A DNA stretch of 64,000 nucleotides from Dipteris shenzhenensis (Eukaryota; Polypodiophyta; Polypodiopsida; Gleicheniales). Shown piece after piece: positions 1 through 11,189 of the stretch (the stretch's first letter is position 1; each line of letters begins with the position of its first letter). The translations under genes and the position numbers were made by a program. The notes beneath the pieces were generated by a model, which saw only the letters and a list, made by a program, of their open reading frames with translations, made no database searches and had not been told where the DNA came from. The stretch is taken from the NCBI GenBank assembly GCA_047967505.1, contig CM106541.1, one strand, 5' to 3'.

Positions 1-3000
1 CGCATTATACAACATTTTCTTCCTAGTGTTATTAACAACCGTTAATAAACGCGCTCCCATGTATGTTATCTGAATAAGTACTTATGGGATGGGAATGCCA
101 CTTTGCATGCACATCAATATCACTTGAATAGAGACTTGTGCAAAGTATTGAGGCCATCGGATATGATATGCATGGTCGACCAAGCATTAAACTCTAGTTT
201 TGCCTTATGTCATGCACAAGCATCAAAACACATTGTCCTAGGTGTGTTATTTCAACAAGTACTTATCGGATTGGCACACCACATTGCATGCAGATCAACA
301 CCACCTAGGTTTAGTTGCATGCAAAGTATTGTGCCCATCAGATATGCACTGCATGCTTGATCACACATTATATACTATTTTTTCCCTAGTGATATGCACA
401 ACCGTCAAAAAACGCACTCCCAGGTTTGTTATCTGAACAAGTACTTATGGGATGGGTGTGCATGTTTGCATGCAAGTAAATACCACCTAATTTGAGGCAC
501 TTGCAAACTATTGTGCCCATTTTATATGCTTTGCATGGTCGATTCTCGCATTAAATAGCATTTTTGTCTCACGGTGATGCAGATCCATTAAAAACACGCT
601 CCTAGGTGTGTTATCTGAACAAGTACTTATCAAATGGGCACGCCACTTTGCACCCAATTTAATACCATCTATATTAAGATGCTTGCAAAGTATTGTGTCC
701 ATCGGATATGCTTTGTATGGTCGATCAAGAATTAAACATCGTTTTTACCTTAGTGCATGCACAACCATATAAAAACATGATCGTAGGTATGTTATTCCAA
801 TAAGTACTTATTGCATGGGCACACCACTTTAAAATCATGTAAATACCACTTAGATTGAAATGCGTGCAAATTAATGTGTCCATCGGGTATGATTTGCATG
901 GTTGATCATGCATTATACACCGTTTTTCCCCTAGTGTTATGCACCATCATAAAAAAACATAGTCCTAAGTGTGTTATTCGAACAAGAACTTATCATATGG
1001 GCATGTAACTTTGCACGCAAGTCCATACCATCTAGGTTGAGTTGCGTACAAAGTATTGTGTCCATCAAATATGCTTTGAATGGTCGATCAAGAATTAAAC
1101 ATCATTTTTGCCTTAGTGTCATGCACAACCATATAAAAACATGGTCCTAGGTGCGTTATTCCAACAAGTACTTATCAGATGGGCGATCCACTTTGCAAGC
1201 ATGTAAATATCATCTAGGTTGAGGCACGTGCAAAGTATTGTGCCCATCAAATCGGCTTTGCTTTGTCAATCAAGCATTAAACACAGTTTTGGCCTCAATC
1301 TAATGCACATCTGTCAAAAAACACGCTCATAGGTGTGTTATCCGAACAAGTACATATCGGATGGATGCATTGCTTTGCATTCAAGTCAATACCATCTATC
1401 TTAAGACACGTGCAAAGTATTGTGTCCATAGGATATGATTTGCATGCTCATTCATGCATTATACAACGTTTTCCTCCTAGTGTTATTCACAACTATCAAT
1501 AAAAGCGCTCCGAGGTGTGTTATCTGAACAAGTACTTATGGGATGGGCATGCCACTTTGCATGCATGTTAATATCACTTGAATAGAGGCCTGTGCAAGGT
1601 ATTAAGGCCATCAGATATGATATGCATGGTCGGCCAAGCATTAAACTCCGCTTTTGCCTCAATGTCATGCACAAGCGTCAAAAAACAATGTCCTAGGTGT
1701 GTTATTCCAACAAGTACTTATCGGATTGGTGCGCCACATTGCATGCAACTCAATACCACCTAGGTTGAGGTGCATGCAAAGTATTGTGCTGATCGGATAT
1801 GCTTTGCATGCTCGATCACACATTATATACTATTTTCCCCTAGTGTTATGTGCACAACCATCAAAAAATGCGCTCCCAGGTGTGTTATCTGAACAAGTAC
1901 TTATGGGATGCATGTGCCACTTTGCATGCAAGTAAATACCACCTAGTTTGAGGTGCATGCAAATTATTGTGCCTATTTGATATACTTTGCATGGTCGATT
2001 CTCGCATTAAACACCGTTTTTGCCTCACTGTGATGCACATCCATCAAAAACATGCTCTTAGGTGTGTGTTATCCTTATAAGTACTATCATATGGATTCAT
2101 CACTTTGCACCCACGTTATACCATCTAGGCTTAGATGTGTGCAAAGTATTGTGTTTATATGATATTATTTGCATGGTCTATCATACATTCTACATCGTTT
2201 GCCTCCTAGTGTTATGCACCACTATCAAAAAACACACTCCCAGGTGTGTTATCCGAACAAGTACTTATGGGATGGGCATGCCACTTTGCATGTAGGTCAA
2301 TACCACCTAAATAGAGGCATGTGCAAAATATTTTGTCCATCAGATATGATTTGCATGATTGACCAAGCATTAAACTCCATTTTTGCCTTAGTGTCATGGA
2401 CAAGCATAAAAAAAGATTGTTGTAGGTGTGTTATTCCAACAAGTACTTATCGGATTGGTGCACCACATTGCATTTAACTCAATACAACTTAGTTTGAGGT
2501 GTATGCAAAGTATTGTGCCCATCGGATACGCTTTGCATACTCGATCATGCATTATGTCCTGTTTTCCCCATAGTGTTATACACAAGTCTAAAAAAACTCG
2601 CTCCCAGGTGTGTTATGCGAACAAGAACTTATGGGATGGGTGTGTCACTTTGCATGTAAGTAAATGCCACCTAGGTTGAGGTGCGTGCAAAGTATTGTGT
2701 CCATCATATAGGCTTTGCATTGTCGATTAAGCATTAAACATCGTTTTTGGCTCAGTGTGATTCACATCCAAAAAAAACATGCTCCTAAGTTTGTTATTCC
2801 AACAAGTACTTATTGAATGGGCACAACACATTGCATGCAACTCAATACCACCTAGGTTGAGGTGTGTGCAAATTATTATGCCCATCGAATAGGCTTTGCA
2901 GCATTGTCGATTAAGCATTAAACACCGTTTTTGGCTCAGTGTGATTCACATCTGTAAAAAAACACGCCCCTAAGTGTGTTATTCCAACAAGTACTTATCG

Positions 3001-3339
3001 GATGGGCGCAACACATTGCATGCAACTCAATACCACCTAGGTTGAGGTGTGTGCAAAGTATTGTGGCCATTAGATATGCTATGCATGGTTGATCACGCAT
3101 TATACACCATTTTTTCCTTAATGTTATGCACAACCGTCAAAAAATGCACTCCCAGGTGTGTATAGGAACAAGTACTTATGGGATGGGTGCACCACTTTTC
3201 ATGCGAGTATATACCACCTAGGTTGAGACATGTGCATAGCATTGTGCCCAGTCGATATGCTTTGCATAGTCGATTCTCACATTAAACACCATTTTTGCCT
3301 CAGTGTGATGCACATTTGTAAAAAAACATGCTCCTACCT
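1..3339. repeat. Satellite A, about 182-bp tandem array
   Basis: Eighteen head-to-tail monomers can be counted by the recurring core caagtactta, whose aagt falls at 76, 257, 439, 621, 802, 984, 1166, 1348, 1530, 1712, 1895, 2079, 2259, 2441, 2623, 2804, 2989 and 3170. Spacing is 180-185 bp, mostly 182. Shared motifs are ggtgtgttat before the core, accacctaggttgagg about 50 bp after it, and a run of A near the monomer end. The array continues off the left edge and stops at about 3,339, where decayed coding sequence begins. No gene is credible inside it: the short ORFs are phase-locked to the repeat. A nucleosome-sized monomer is typical of plant centromeric or subtelomeric satellites; the role here is unknown. 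Confidence 0.95.
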
Positions 3340-3819
3340 GACATCTTATCAGGAGTGGATGAGTTCATTGGTACTATGAAAGCAAGACTTCAGAAGCAAT
3401 GTCTTATCAGGAGTTGATAAATTCATGCAAGTCGAGAAAGATAAAGATATCATCGGTGAGTTCTATGGTACTGTGAAGGCAAAAGACTACAGAAGCGATG
3501 TCTTATCTGGAGTCGATGAATTCACGCATGTCGAGAAAGATAAAGATATCATTTGTGTTGTCTCCTCAAACTTGGATGATTTCAAAGCACTTAACTATAG
3601 AAGTGATATATTGTTCGAAGTGGAGGAGTTCATTGGTACCAATAAAGCAAAAGGTTTCACAAGTGATGTCTCATCTGGAGTGGATGAATTCATACACATT
3701 GTCAAGGAGCTCAAAGAGTTCGAAAGTGTTGGCTTATCAAAAAACATGGACGACATGGATATTGACTCAAATGATCCAAAGATTACTTCAAGGACAAGAA
3801 TGAAATCAACAAAGCACTA

Positions 3820-4040
3820 TTCGATATTTGACTTTGACAGTGATAAGATAAACAATGCAACATCCCATGAAAACACGGTGATAAATAAATTCAATGAGGA
3901 GAAGTGTACAATTTCTAAAAACTTGGATGTACAGAAGAAACCAATAAAAGACTATTCGATATTTGACTTTGACAATAATAAGATGAAGGATGCAACATCC
4001 CATGAAAATAAAGTGACAAATAAATTTGATAAGGAGAAGT
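3820..4040 (+). repeat. In-frame 126-bp coding duplication
   Basis: Within the ORF at 3,425-4,192 the motif YSIFDFD is followed by a shared ATSHEN...NKF...EKCT block twice, with the nucleotide copies tattcgatatttgactttg beginning near 3,828 and 3,954. The period is 126 bp, or 42 codons, so frame is kept. Upstream, a second family of imperfect repeats (KAK..SDV.SGVDEF) occurs around 3,350, 3,470 and 3,640. The N-terminal half therefore grew by tandem duplication while it was still coding. Confidence 0.85.
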
Positions 4041-4657
4041 GTACAAATGTACACAATAAATGGACATACATATGCATGAAAAGAAAGCAAGTCCATGCAG
4101 ATTTAGAAAAGCAACCAAAGAGAATAAGAGTATTGAATGAAGATGTTAATGCGATCTACATGTTGCAAGCAAAGTTGTATGCATTCCATTAACTTAATTA
4201 ACATCAAGGGATGTAGAGAACAGGTGTGGCAACAAAGAAGAGGGAGAAAAAGAAATGAATACCTACTCACGAGGCTCTCTAGCTTTCTAGTAAATGATAC
4301 GAAAAAGCCAAATTTTGAACAACAAATAAAGCCTTGTATAAATGGAAAAAGTATTTGCAATATTGCAGCATTACTACAGGATTATCACATGGCACATACT
4401 GGGATTTGGCAAACAAAGCAAAGTATGGATTAAAGTTTAACATTCATGGAAACACAGAAAGGCCCAAAACAAAAGCCTCAACAATATCGGCAATAGCAAT
4501 TTTAAAAGTCTACTACATTCATGAAAATGCTTTACCTCAACCCCATCTATCTGAAATGCATCTTCCGATAGGTTTGACAAAAAAGAAGTGTTTTAAGTCT
4601 ATTGGAGAAACATAGAGGCAAAGAGGGCATGCTCCGACATCTTTTCACAATTTGTAC

Positions 4658-4962
4658 ACTCTTTGGAAGAAGAGCTTTGTACATGTTAAAATCCCAAAAA
4701 GGCAAAAAATGTCAAAGTACAGTGATTGTGATGATCTAAAGTGAGCACTTGAGAGTGCAATGCCTCCAGAACAAAGAGAATCGTACAAAAAAAAAAGAGA
4801 ATTTCATCATGGACTGGTTCGGCATTCTAGACTAAAATATGCATTTTGGAAGGAGCAAGCTATTTCTCATCCAAATGAGTACATGTGCATTATTTTTTGC
4901 ATTTTGACATTTTTTGCCTTTTTGGGATTTTTAACATGTACAAAGCTCTTCTTCCAAAGAGT
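4658..4962. repeat. 59-bp inverted repeat inside the pseudogene
   Basis: Bases 4,658-4,716 recur as a near-perfect reverse complement at 4,902-4,962, with one inserted T, separated by about 185 bp. The left arm is in-frame coding sequence of the pseudogene (TLWKKSFVHVKIPKRQ region). The right arm lies where family members would have other coding sequence, so the right arm is most likely an inverted copy pasted in during repair. RNA across it could fold into a long hairpin. Confidence 0.9.
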
Positions 4963-5240
4963 AAATTTGAGCTACATGTACAAAGTGATCACACTAAATA
5001 CTCCACCTAAGCTACAAGAAAAAATGAAGACACATTTATGTGGAGTGTTAGTGCATGGATTTAAGTTTTTTGCAGACATATGAATTGATTCCTTGCATCT
5101 ACATGATAGCAATCAAGTTGTAACGTTAGTCATGAAGGTAATTCACAGTGTACATGTAAAAAAAGATCACCTACCAGCAAATTTGAGAATACAGGCAGAC
5201 AATTACAAATGAGAGAATTGCATACAAAGAGGAAATTCTT

Positions 5241-6912
5241 TGTAGATTTCCTGATTGGAAGCCCTCTTGGAAGGAACACAAGTGTGAGAAAGTGGTGGAC
5301 GTGAGCATGAGAATGTTAAATTCTAGGTTGCAAAAGTGGTGGACGTGAGCATGGATGACAAGGAAAAAGTTGCAACATTTACAGCACTATGGTATGAGGC
5401 AAGGGGTAGGAAGGAGAACCACGATAAGAATACACTATATGTTGGTTGTATGAAAAAGGAATGGGTTTGAAACCATGAAGCAGTTTCAGACCTTTCCACA
5501 GAGACAGTCATAGTATCTTGGAAATCAAGGACGAAGAAAACAAGGAAGCACATGGGATATGATGTGGAAGAAAAATAAGAATACTGAGCACTACCCATTA
5601 TTTCACACATTACAGAGTTTTTGAAGATGCTCACTAAGGAGGAAGTAGAAGGAGATAGCACAAATGAAGAATGCCCATGACAATACCATTCAAGCAAAGC
5701 AACAAGTGACGATGAACCAGACATTCAAACAAACTAGCTACCTATTTGTACTTAACAAATTTGTAAAGGCAGAATTGAGTTATTGTAAAGGTTGCGTGTC
5801 AAACTCCTTTGTACAAAGACTCATGGAGAGCAATATTTCTTGTAAACATATGACATTGTAAAATTGCAAGCATAGCTATTACTATTTTTGGAGTACATTT
5901 AAAGAGTCTTCCATGCCTCTTGTCTATTTTAACCTTTAAATTTTTTGGGACTTTAAGAGTGTTATAGTTTTCTACATTAAATTTTAAGTGCATTCTTTTG
6001 GATTAAATTATATTAATAAGTCTTTATTTTGAAAGTGATTTTTCATGGATATAAATTAATAACTCATGATTTTTTTAAAACGTGAATAGGATTGTTAAAA
6101 ACAAGAAGTACAAAAGTAGGATTTAATCGAAGTTTTTGCATTAGTAGTGCACCATTATAGAGACAACTTGTGAAATTTATTATGTGGAAATGATAGTGCC
6201 AAAAAGTGAATTTTTGATTCTCGAATGATATTTTCATAAAGTAAACTTTTCAATTGGGAAGGATTTTTGGGATTAGTCCAAGAGTAGACATATGAGTCCA
6301 AAATTAATGAAATAAGTGTTATGGGAAGAAAACAAAGAGACCTCACATCTTCAAGCGAAGATAATTTTTTATTGTGAAGCATCAAATGTTTTTTGAAGTT
6401 TTGTACAGAAAATGGAATTTTCTTTAGAATTGGGGAGCATGTGGTACATTAGAGAAGTCCACATGGCCCAATCTCCTTGATGGATTACATATTCCATTAT
6501 CTAACCCACTAATATTTTAGTAATTCCCTAAAGGCCTCTTTTTGAGTCCAAATTTTCTATAATGTGGAAGTTGAGAAAGGGAGTTTCGAAATGAAAGATT
6601 CAGTGATGGGCTAGATTGATTTTGAGAAAGACATGTCCCATTGCTTGTATTAGTCGGTAAGAAAGAGTTGTGAGTTGCACTATAGTAGCTACACACAACA
6701 CAATCATGGTAGAGTTTTTGAACCTATACATTAGAAATTTGAAAATATTATGTTTGTCATGGGGTTTACTATCTTACGTTTGCTATTCATTGTATGCTAA
6801 AAAAGAACAAATAGCATGTCACATAAGCATGCTAACAACCGTGTATGCTCCCTACTATATTACTTGAGATTTTCATTGAACACTAGAGGGTTTGAGCAGA
6901 GAAATACTGATT
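5241..6912. other. AT-rich stretch, no gene found
   Basis: Only short scattered ORFs are present, with no recognisable motif. The fragment agtggtggacgtgagcatg occurs twice, near 5,290 and 5,334. This stretch probably includes the eroded 3' part of the preceding pseudogene, up to about 5,870. Beyond that I see nothing. Confidence 0.6.
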
Positions 6913-6980
6913 GTACATATATGCACATGTACACGTGCCTATATGTGCATGTGCACATGCATATGTGTGCACATGTGTGT
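6913..6980. other. Alternating purine-pyrimidine tract
   Basis: Bases 6,913-6,938 and 6,940-6,980 alternate strictly between purine and pyrimidine (mixtures of TG/CA, TA and CG steps), with a single phase break at 6,939. The tract also contains overlapping short palindromes such as tgcacatgtgca-type words. Tracts of this length are candidates for left-handed DNA or cruciform extrusion. No gene is attached. Confidence 0.85.
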
Positions 6981-7112
6981 TAAAAAATTCTCAATAAAAC
7001 AAAAGTACTATCTAGTATACCCATATATTGATCCTTGGATATATTATCTAAAAGGAGCAACATGGCAAAAAGGGCCTATGATCATAGTTGGTGTTCCACA
7101 TAGGGAGAATAT

Positions 7113-7470
7113 TATGCTTCTATTGAAGTTTGAGCATTACATAACATATTTTGCTTACCGAAGAAATCAATAAAGGAGAGGCCATCTCCTTGTTTTAGAG
7201 TTTTTGAAGATTTTTTAAGTAAATTTGAGCATTTCATAACAGATTTGGCTTACCGAAGAAAGCAATAAAGGAGGGGCCATCTCTTTGTTTTAGAGTTTTT
7301 GAAAAGTAGATTCTAGATGGATTTATAATTCTTAGTGCATGCGATGAGAAATTATGCTTCTATTGAATTTCAAGCATTACATAACATATTATGCTTACCT
7401 AAGAAAGCAATGAAGGAGAGACCATTGCTTTTGGTTTATAGCTTTTGAAGATACTTTAAGAAGATTCTTT
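7113..7470. repeat. Three diverged direct repeats of about 90-120 bp
   Basis: Copies begin near 7,113, 7,221 and 7,351. They share the words gagcattacataacat, gcttaccgaagaaa, caataaaggag and ttttagagtttttgaa. The first and third also share attatgcttctattga. The third is followed by cttagtgcatgcgatgaga-like sequence that also occurs after copy two. This is local segmental duplication of non-coding sequence. Confidence 0.8.
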
Positions 7471-8427
7471 AGAGTTTTTAGTGCATGCGATGAGAGAATC
7501 ACAATATATAAGTACATCCAAATAAGCAAATTTTGTTTGAGAATATGCTCCTCCTAGGGGTCTAAGGGATGAGTGCTATGTTCAATGCAAGTTTCAATTG
7601 TAAATGGGATTCTTTCAATTTGGCATTTCCATCATTTTTGCCTAGGCTACCATTTTACTAGCGTTTTACCCCCACCTTAGTTCTTTCACCTTACCTCTTC
7701 ACCCCCAACCCTCTCTTCCACTTTACTGATAGCCCCTGCCACCCTCCTACCTTAGACCTCGTAAATTGGCCACTTTAGCAAGTTCTCCAATGGTTTCTTT
7801 TTGGAGTCCGCAAACTTCCAAAGATTGAATTTGAAGGTTTTTGGCGTTTATAAAAGAAATCAATTTGTGCACCCAATGGTCCTACCACTTTTAGTAAAAA
7901 CCTCCAAACAGTTTACCATCAAACAATTAAGTGAATTTGGAGATTTTTGGCGTTACAAAAGAAGACAATGTAAGGTTTTTTGCATTTAAAAAAAAAAGAA
8001 ACAGTGTATCTTTGTGTATGTTTGAGCGTGCATGAGAGAGAGAGAGAGAGAACAGGGGCAAGTCGAAAAACTCTTGAGGCATATAATATCTAGTTCTCGA
8101 TTAAATAAGCACATTGTTTCTGTACCGATTTCATATGAGTGGAAGGAACAGTGAAAGATGGGGATTTGACTCGTGAAAGATCGCTCATTACTACGCTATG
8201 GAAAGGAAAGCCGAGCGATCCTTTTTAAAATGCTCAACTAAATGTACACTTGAGATGAAAGCTGCATGTCTTTTCGTGCAGTCGACACTTATTGTCGACC
8301 GCTTGTTTTATCTCTCCTCGCTTACTTCCGAAGTTCCCATTTGATCTGTACACCCAAAAAGAAGAAAATTCGACAGCAAAATCTTGCTTTCATGCTACGC
8401 CTCTATTTACAGTTCGACTCCCTTGCC
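7471..8427. other. Non-coding flank and 3' region of the oxidase gene
   Basis: No credible coding region. A short GA dinucleotide run lies at 8,034-8,051. Bases 8,100-8,427 lie immediately downstream of the minus-strand oxidase gene and should contain its 3' UTR; I cannot place the poly(A) site. A diverged direct repeat (tttttggcgttta and tttttggcgttac) lies near 7,845 and 7,945. Confidence 0.5.
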
Positions 8428-9894
8428 TTACAGATCTTCTTCGGCCAAAGAAGTGCCTAGCCACTTGTTGAATTCCTCCAGTGTGTTTACGCCCGACCTA
8501 TGTATCGATTGCGTAAAATAAAGAAACTTCGCCCATGTAAAGTCGTTGTATGCCCTTGGATTATGGGCGTCCAGCAGCTCTTCAGGTGGCGAGAGCACAG
8601 TGTGGAATCCAGGGTTGAGGAAAAACGTCAGAGACCTTCGCGGGACCTTGTTGTTCACCACCGCTCTATGCAAGCAGCTCTTGTAGTGGTTGTTGGTCAA
8701 AGCCTGCGCAACAATCGCCTCAAATCGGTTAGCAAGAGACCACAGCAGTAAATCAACAGTCATTAGAGAAGAATAAATTCGGAAGCCCAGGCTGTAATTC
8801 AACTCAGCAAATCGTCTGGGATCATTACCATTAATGTGTCGCCTATGTTAATGACGAATGCATCTTTGCGCGGCCATACAGTATACCATGTCTCATTCTG
8901 AAACACCTGAAGACCGCGCACTTCATCTTGATGAAGTATGGTAAGTCCAGTAGGATCTGTGTGAGGCCCCGTGCCGAATGTGAGCGAAGGCTGCTGGCAA
9001 GGTGGATAGTAGTTTAACCTCAATATCGAGCTGTTCTCGTCGAAAAACTCCTTAAGAGCTGTGCGCTTGAGCCCTAGGCCAAGTCCCAGCAGCTCAATGA
9101 TCTCTAATCCGAGTTTCACCATTGCTTCACTATAGCTTTCATAGATTGTACTGCGATACATGCAAATTTCGTTAGTCACAACTAATCGAACCCGGACAAA
9201 CGAGAGGACAAGTTCTCCTGAAAATGCAAAGTTATAGCGTTCAGGCAGCCACAGTATCCCAACAATGCAAAGCCATCGACATTGTAAAATCTCTACACAA
9301 AGCAGATATAATATAACAACTCAAGGTTCTCAGCGATGACTACCTTATGTCTTCATGGAGATTTCCCAAAGTTCTTTCAAAATACTCTTGAATGTTGGAG
9401 GCAGGCGTAGGTTGAAGAGAGAAAGTCTCTTTCCATGGGAGCCTCGATGAAAATCTCCCTGTAAAGCTACTAGCATAACCAAAGCTTTCACCTAACACCC
9501 TATTTCCTCTTTGCTTCGTTTGCAAAGGCAGGTCGAAAAACATCTCACAAAGTTTATGAGCGGCATCTATGAGCTGCGCCGGCACTCCATGGTTGATGAC
9601 GTGAAAGAACCCAATAGTCTTGCAAGCCTGGGCTGTTTCTTCCACTACAGCTTGGACGGTCATGGGGTCCCCACTACGCAAGCAATCGAGATCGATGGTG
9701 GGAACTTGGATGAACTCCTCGTTCATCAACATTTCGGGTTCTGCTTCGGGCCAGAGGAATGCAGGGGGGATGGAGGGGGCACGGAAGAAGGAAGGCTCGA
9801 AGACGAGGTGGGCAGTGGGCTGGGGCTGGACCTGGTGTTGTGGGGCTGGAGGAGCGGTTTTAAGGAGGAGGAGGCCGGAGGAGGGAGGATCCAT
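8428..9894 (-). CDS. Gibberellin 20-oxidase-like 2-oxoglutarate dioxygenase
   Basis: Three exons give 382 residues. Exon 1 is 9,894-9,344, exon 2 is 9,150-8,829 and exon 3 is 8,703-8,428. Both introns (193 and 125 bp) are GT...AG, at the positions usual for GA20ox genes. The start is the ATG at 9,894 (MDPPSSG); upstream in-frame sequence has only a GTG. Residues visible: LPWKET 152-157, NYYPPC 230-235, the iron ligands H247, D249 and H303, and the 2-oxoglutarate-binding pair R313/S315. The family oxidises GA12/GA53 to GA9/GA20 in the cytosol as soluble Fe(II) enzymes, a rate-limiting step of gibberellin synthesis. The usual GPHCDP is GPHTDP here. Length and motifs are complete and no frame break is present, so this is probably a functional gene. 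A non-canonical 20-oxidase-like substrate cannot be excluded. Confidence 0.92.
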
Positions 9895-10320
9895 GGGAAG
9901 GAGGTGGAGCAAAGAGAAGAGCAACACAAGTCCACCCTGAGGGGAGTAAAAAAGGGAGGGTGGCAGGAGCGTGGAGGGAGCTACGGAAGAAGCATGATGG
10001 TGAAGAGTGAGGAGGTTGCAAGGGAGGGGGGGTAATAAAGAGCAGGGAAGGAATCAAGCGAGGAAGGTGCCAAGGGAGGGCTTTTTTTTGGCGAGAGGGC
10101 CGTCCAGGGGGGAAGAAAGAATCGGAAGGGAGGGAGCCGGCTGGTGCTGAGGGGGGGCTGTCTCAACATGGGCGATGGGGGAGTAAAGAAGAGACAGGAG
10201 ATGGGTCAACAGCGCATGAGACAGGAAGAGAGAAGGGTGGCGGGGTGGCGGTCAGTGTTGATAATGGCATGTATGTCGTCTCTATAGGCCTCATTCCTTG
10301 TCGTGCGGCTAAGGTGGCAA
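9895..10320 (-). promoter_or_regulatory. 5' flank of the oxidase gene, purine/pyrimidine biased
   Basis: The sequence just upstream of the oxidase start codon is strongly G/A rich on the plus strand, hence C/T rich on the sense strand, from about 9,830 to 10,260. CT-rich leaders and core promoters are common in plants. I see no clear TATA box in the expected window, so the assignment rests on position. The Pro/Ser-rich ORFs here are low-complexity artefacts. Confidence 0.4.
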
Positions 10321-11189
10321 TATCAGTATGCTCCCTCTAGTTAGTCTAGCCAGTTTGAAACAAATCAGAATTCATTCTTTAGTTAATCATCTTGGGAGAG
10401 CTCTTTACTCTGAGAGAGGTTATTTTACGATTCATGGGATAGGGGAACACTAATTAGTGAAAAGGCTCCTAGTGCTTTTCCTTTTTGCCTTTTCTTTTTC
10501 AGCTTCTCCTTTTTACGCTTTTCATATTCAAATTTCTCCACACTCTCTAAACCTCTTCGACTCTCAAAACCCAGTGAATCTATGGCCTATCGACCTATAG
10601 TTTGCTACTCAAAGCACCATTTGTCGGGCATCTATGCATTGCACAAGGATACTTGCTTCTAATGTTGATAATTTTTAAATAAAACATACTCAAATAGATT
10701 GTAATAGTTATCATGAAGTTACAACTTCAATAATTATGAGTTTCTTTGAAATTTTAGTCTCTCAATGATTCAATCTAGCAATCTTTGCAATATTAATAAT
10801 GTTTTTAAAATCTCAAGAACCATTTAGGTAACCTAACCAAGAAAATAACAAGCTAAAATCTTCCATTAGTTAGTGAAAGATAAAAAATCTTCCTTTAACT
10901 AGTAAAAGGGGAAGAGGAGAGGGATGGAATATAAGGAGAGGAAAGGGGGAAAAAACATGAGAGGGGATGAAGGAAAGGGATGCAATCAATGTATTATACT
11001 AGCCACACTAATAGCAAGTTTGAAATTGAAGGGCATTAAGTTATTTGCATGCAATGGGTTGGTAGCGACTTTGATTATGTAAAATGTTGCCTCATGTACA
11101 CTGGCTCTAAGAGCATATTCATGCATGGGAGTTGCAAGAGTCAAAATCAACATAGAGGGTAGAATAATCCTTGCTTGTAACTAAGAACT
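10321..11189. other. Intergenic, no gene found
   Basis: A/T-rich sequence with one G/A-rich patch (10,900-10,990). I see no ORF with recognisable content. Confidence 0.6.

Larger units (their letters stand above)
3425..5240 (+). pseudogene. Decayed transposase-like ORF (DUF7869-type, LxxQxDN motif)
   Basis: A first ORF (3,425-4,192, 255 codons, ATG start) is acidic and repetitive and ends with DVNAIYMLQAKLYAFH. The +1 frame then continues from 4,137 (RGRKRNEYLLTRL, then INGKSICNIAALL). After another frameshift near 4,375 the reading runs in one frame from 4,334 to about 5,235, through stops near 4,614, 4,741, 5,081 and 5,204. Segments seen in order are TYWDLANKAKYG, LPQPHLSEMHLP, FHNLYTLWKKSF, IPKRQKMSKYSDCD, HLCGVLVHG and LRIQADNYK followed by EN. 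From memory, this order (NGK..C, W...F..V.IPK, GVLVHG, LxxQxDNxxxEN) matches a plant/algal/animal mobile-element family annotated as DUF7869. The catalytic role is inferred. It is clearly inactive. The N-terminal ORF could be a separate gene, but its C-terminus runs directly into the conserved part. Confidence 0.55.

Noticed and set aside
1-3339. Short Cys/His-rich ORFs and possible CRISPR-like regular repeats
   Set aside because: Repeats are contiguous 182-bp monomers without unique spacers, so satellite and not CRISPR; ORFs are repeat artefacts.
9340-10169. Plus- and minus-strand ORFs overlapping and upstream of the oxidase start
   Set aside because: Shadows of exon 1 and of the CT-rich leader. 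The longer oxidase start relies on GTG, whereas ATG at 9,894 fits the family length.
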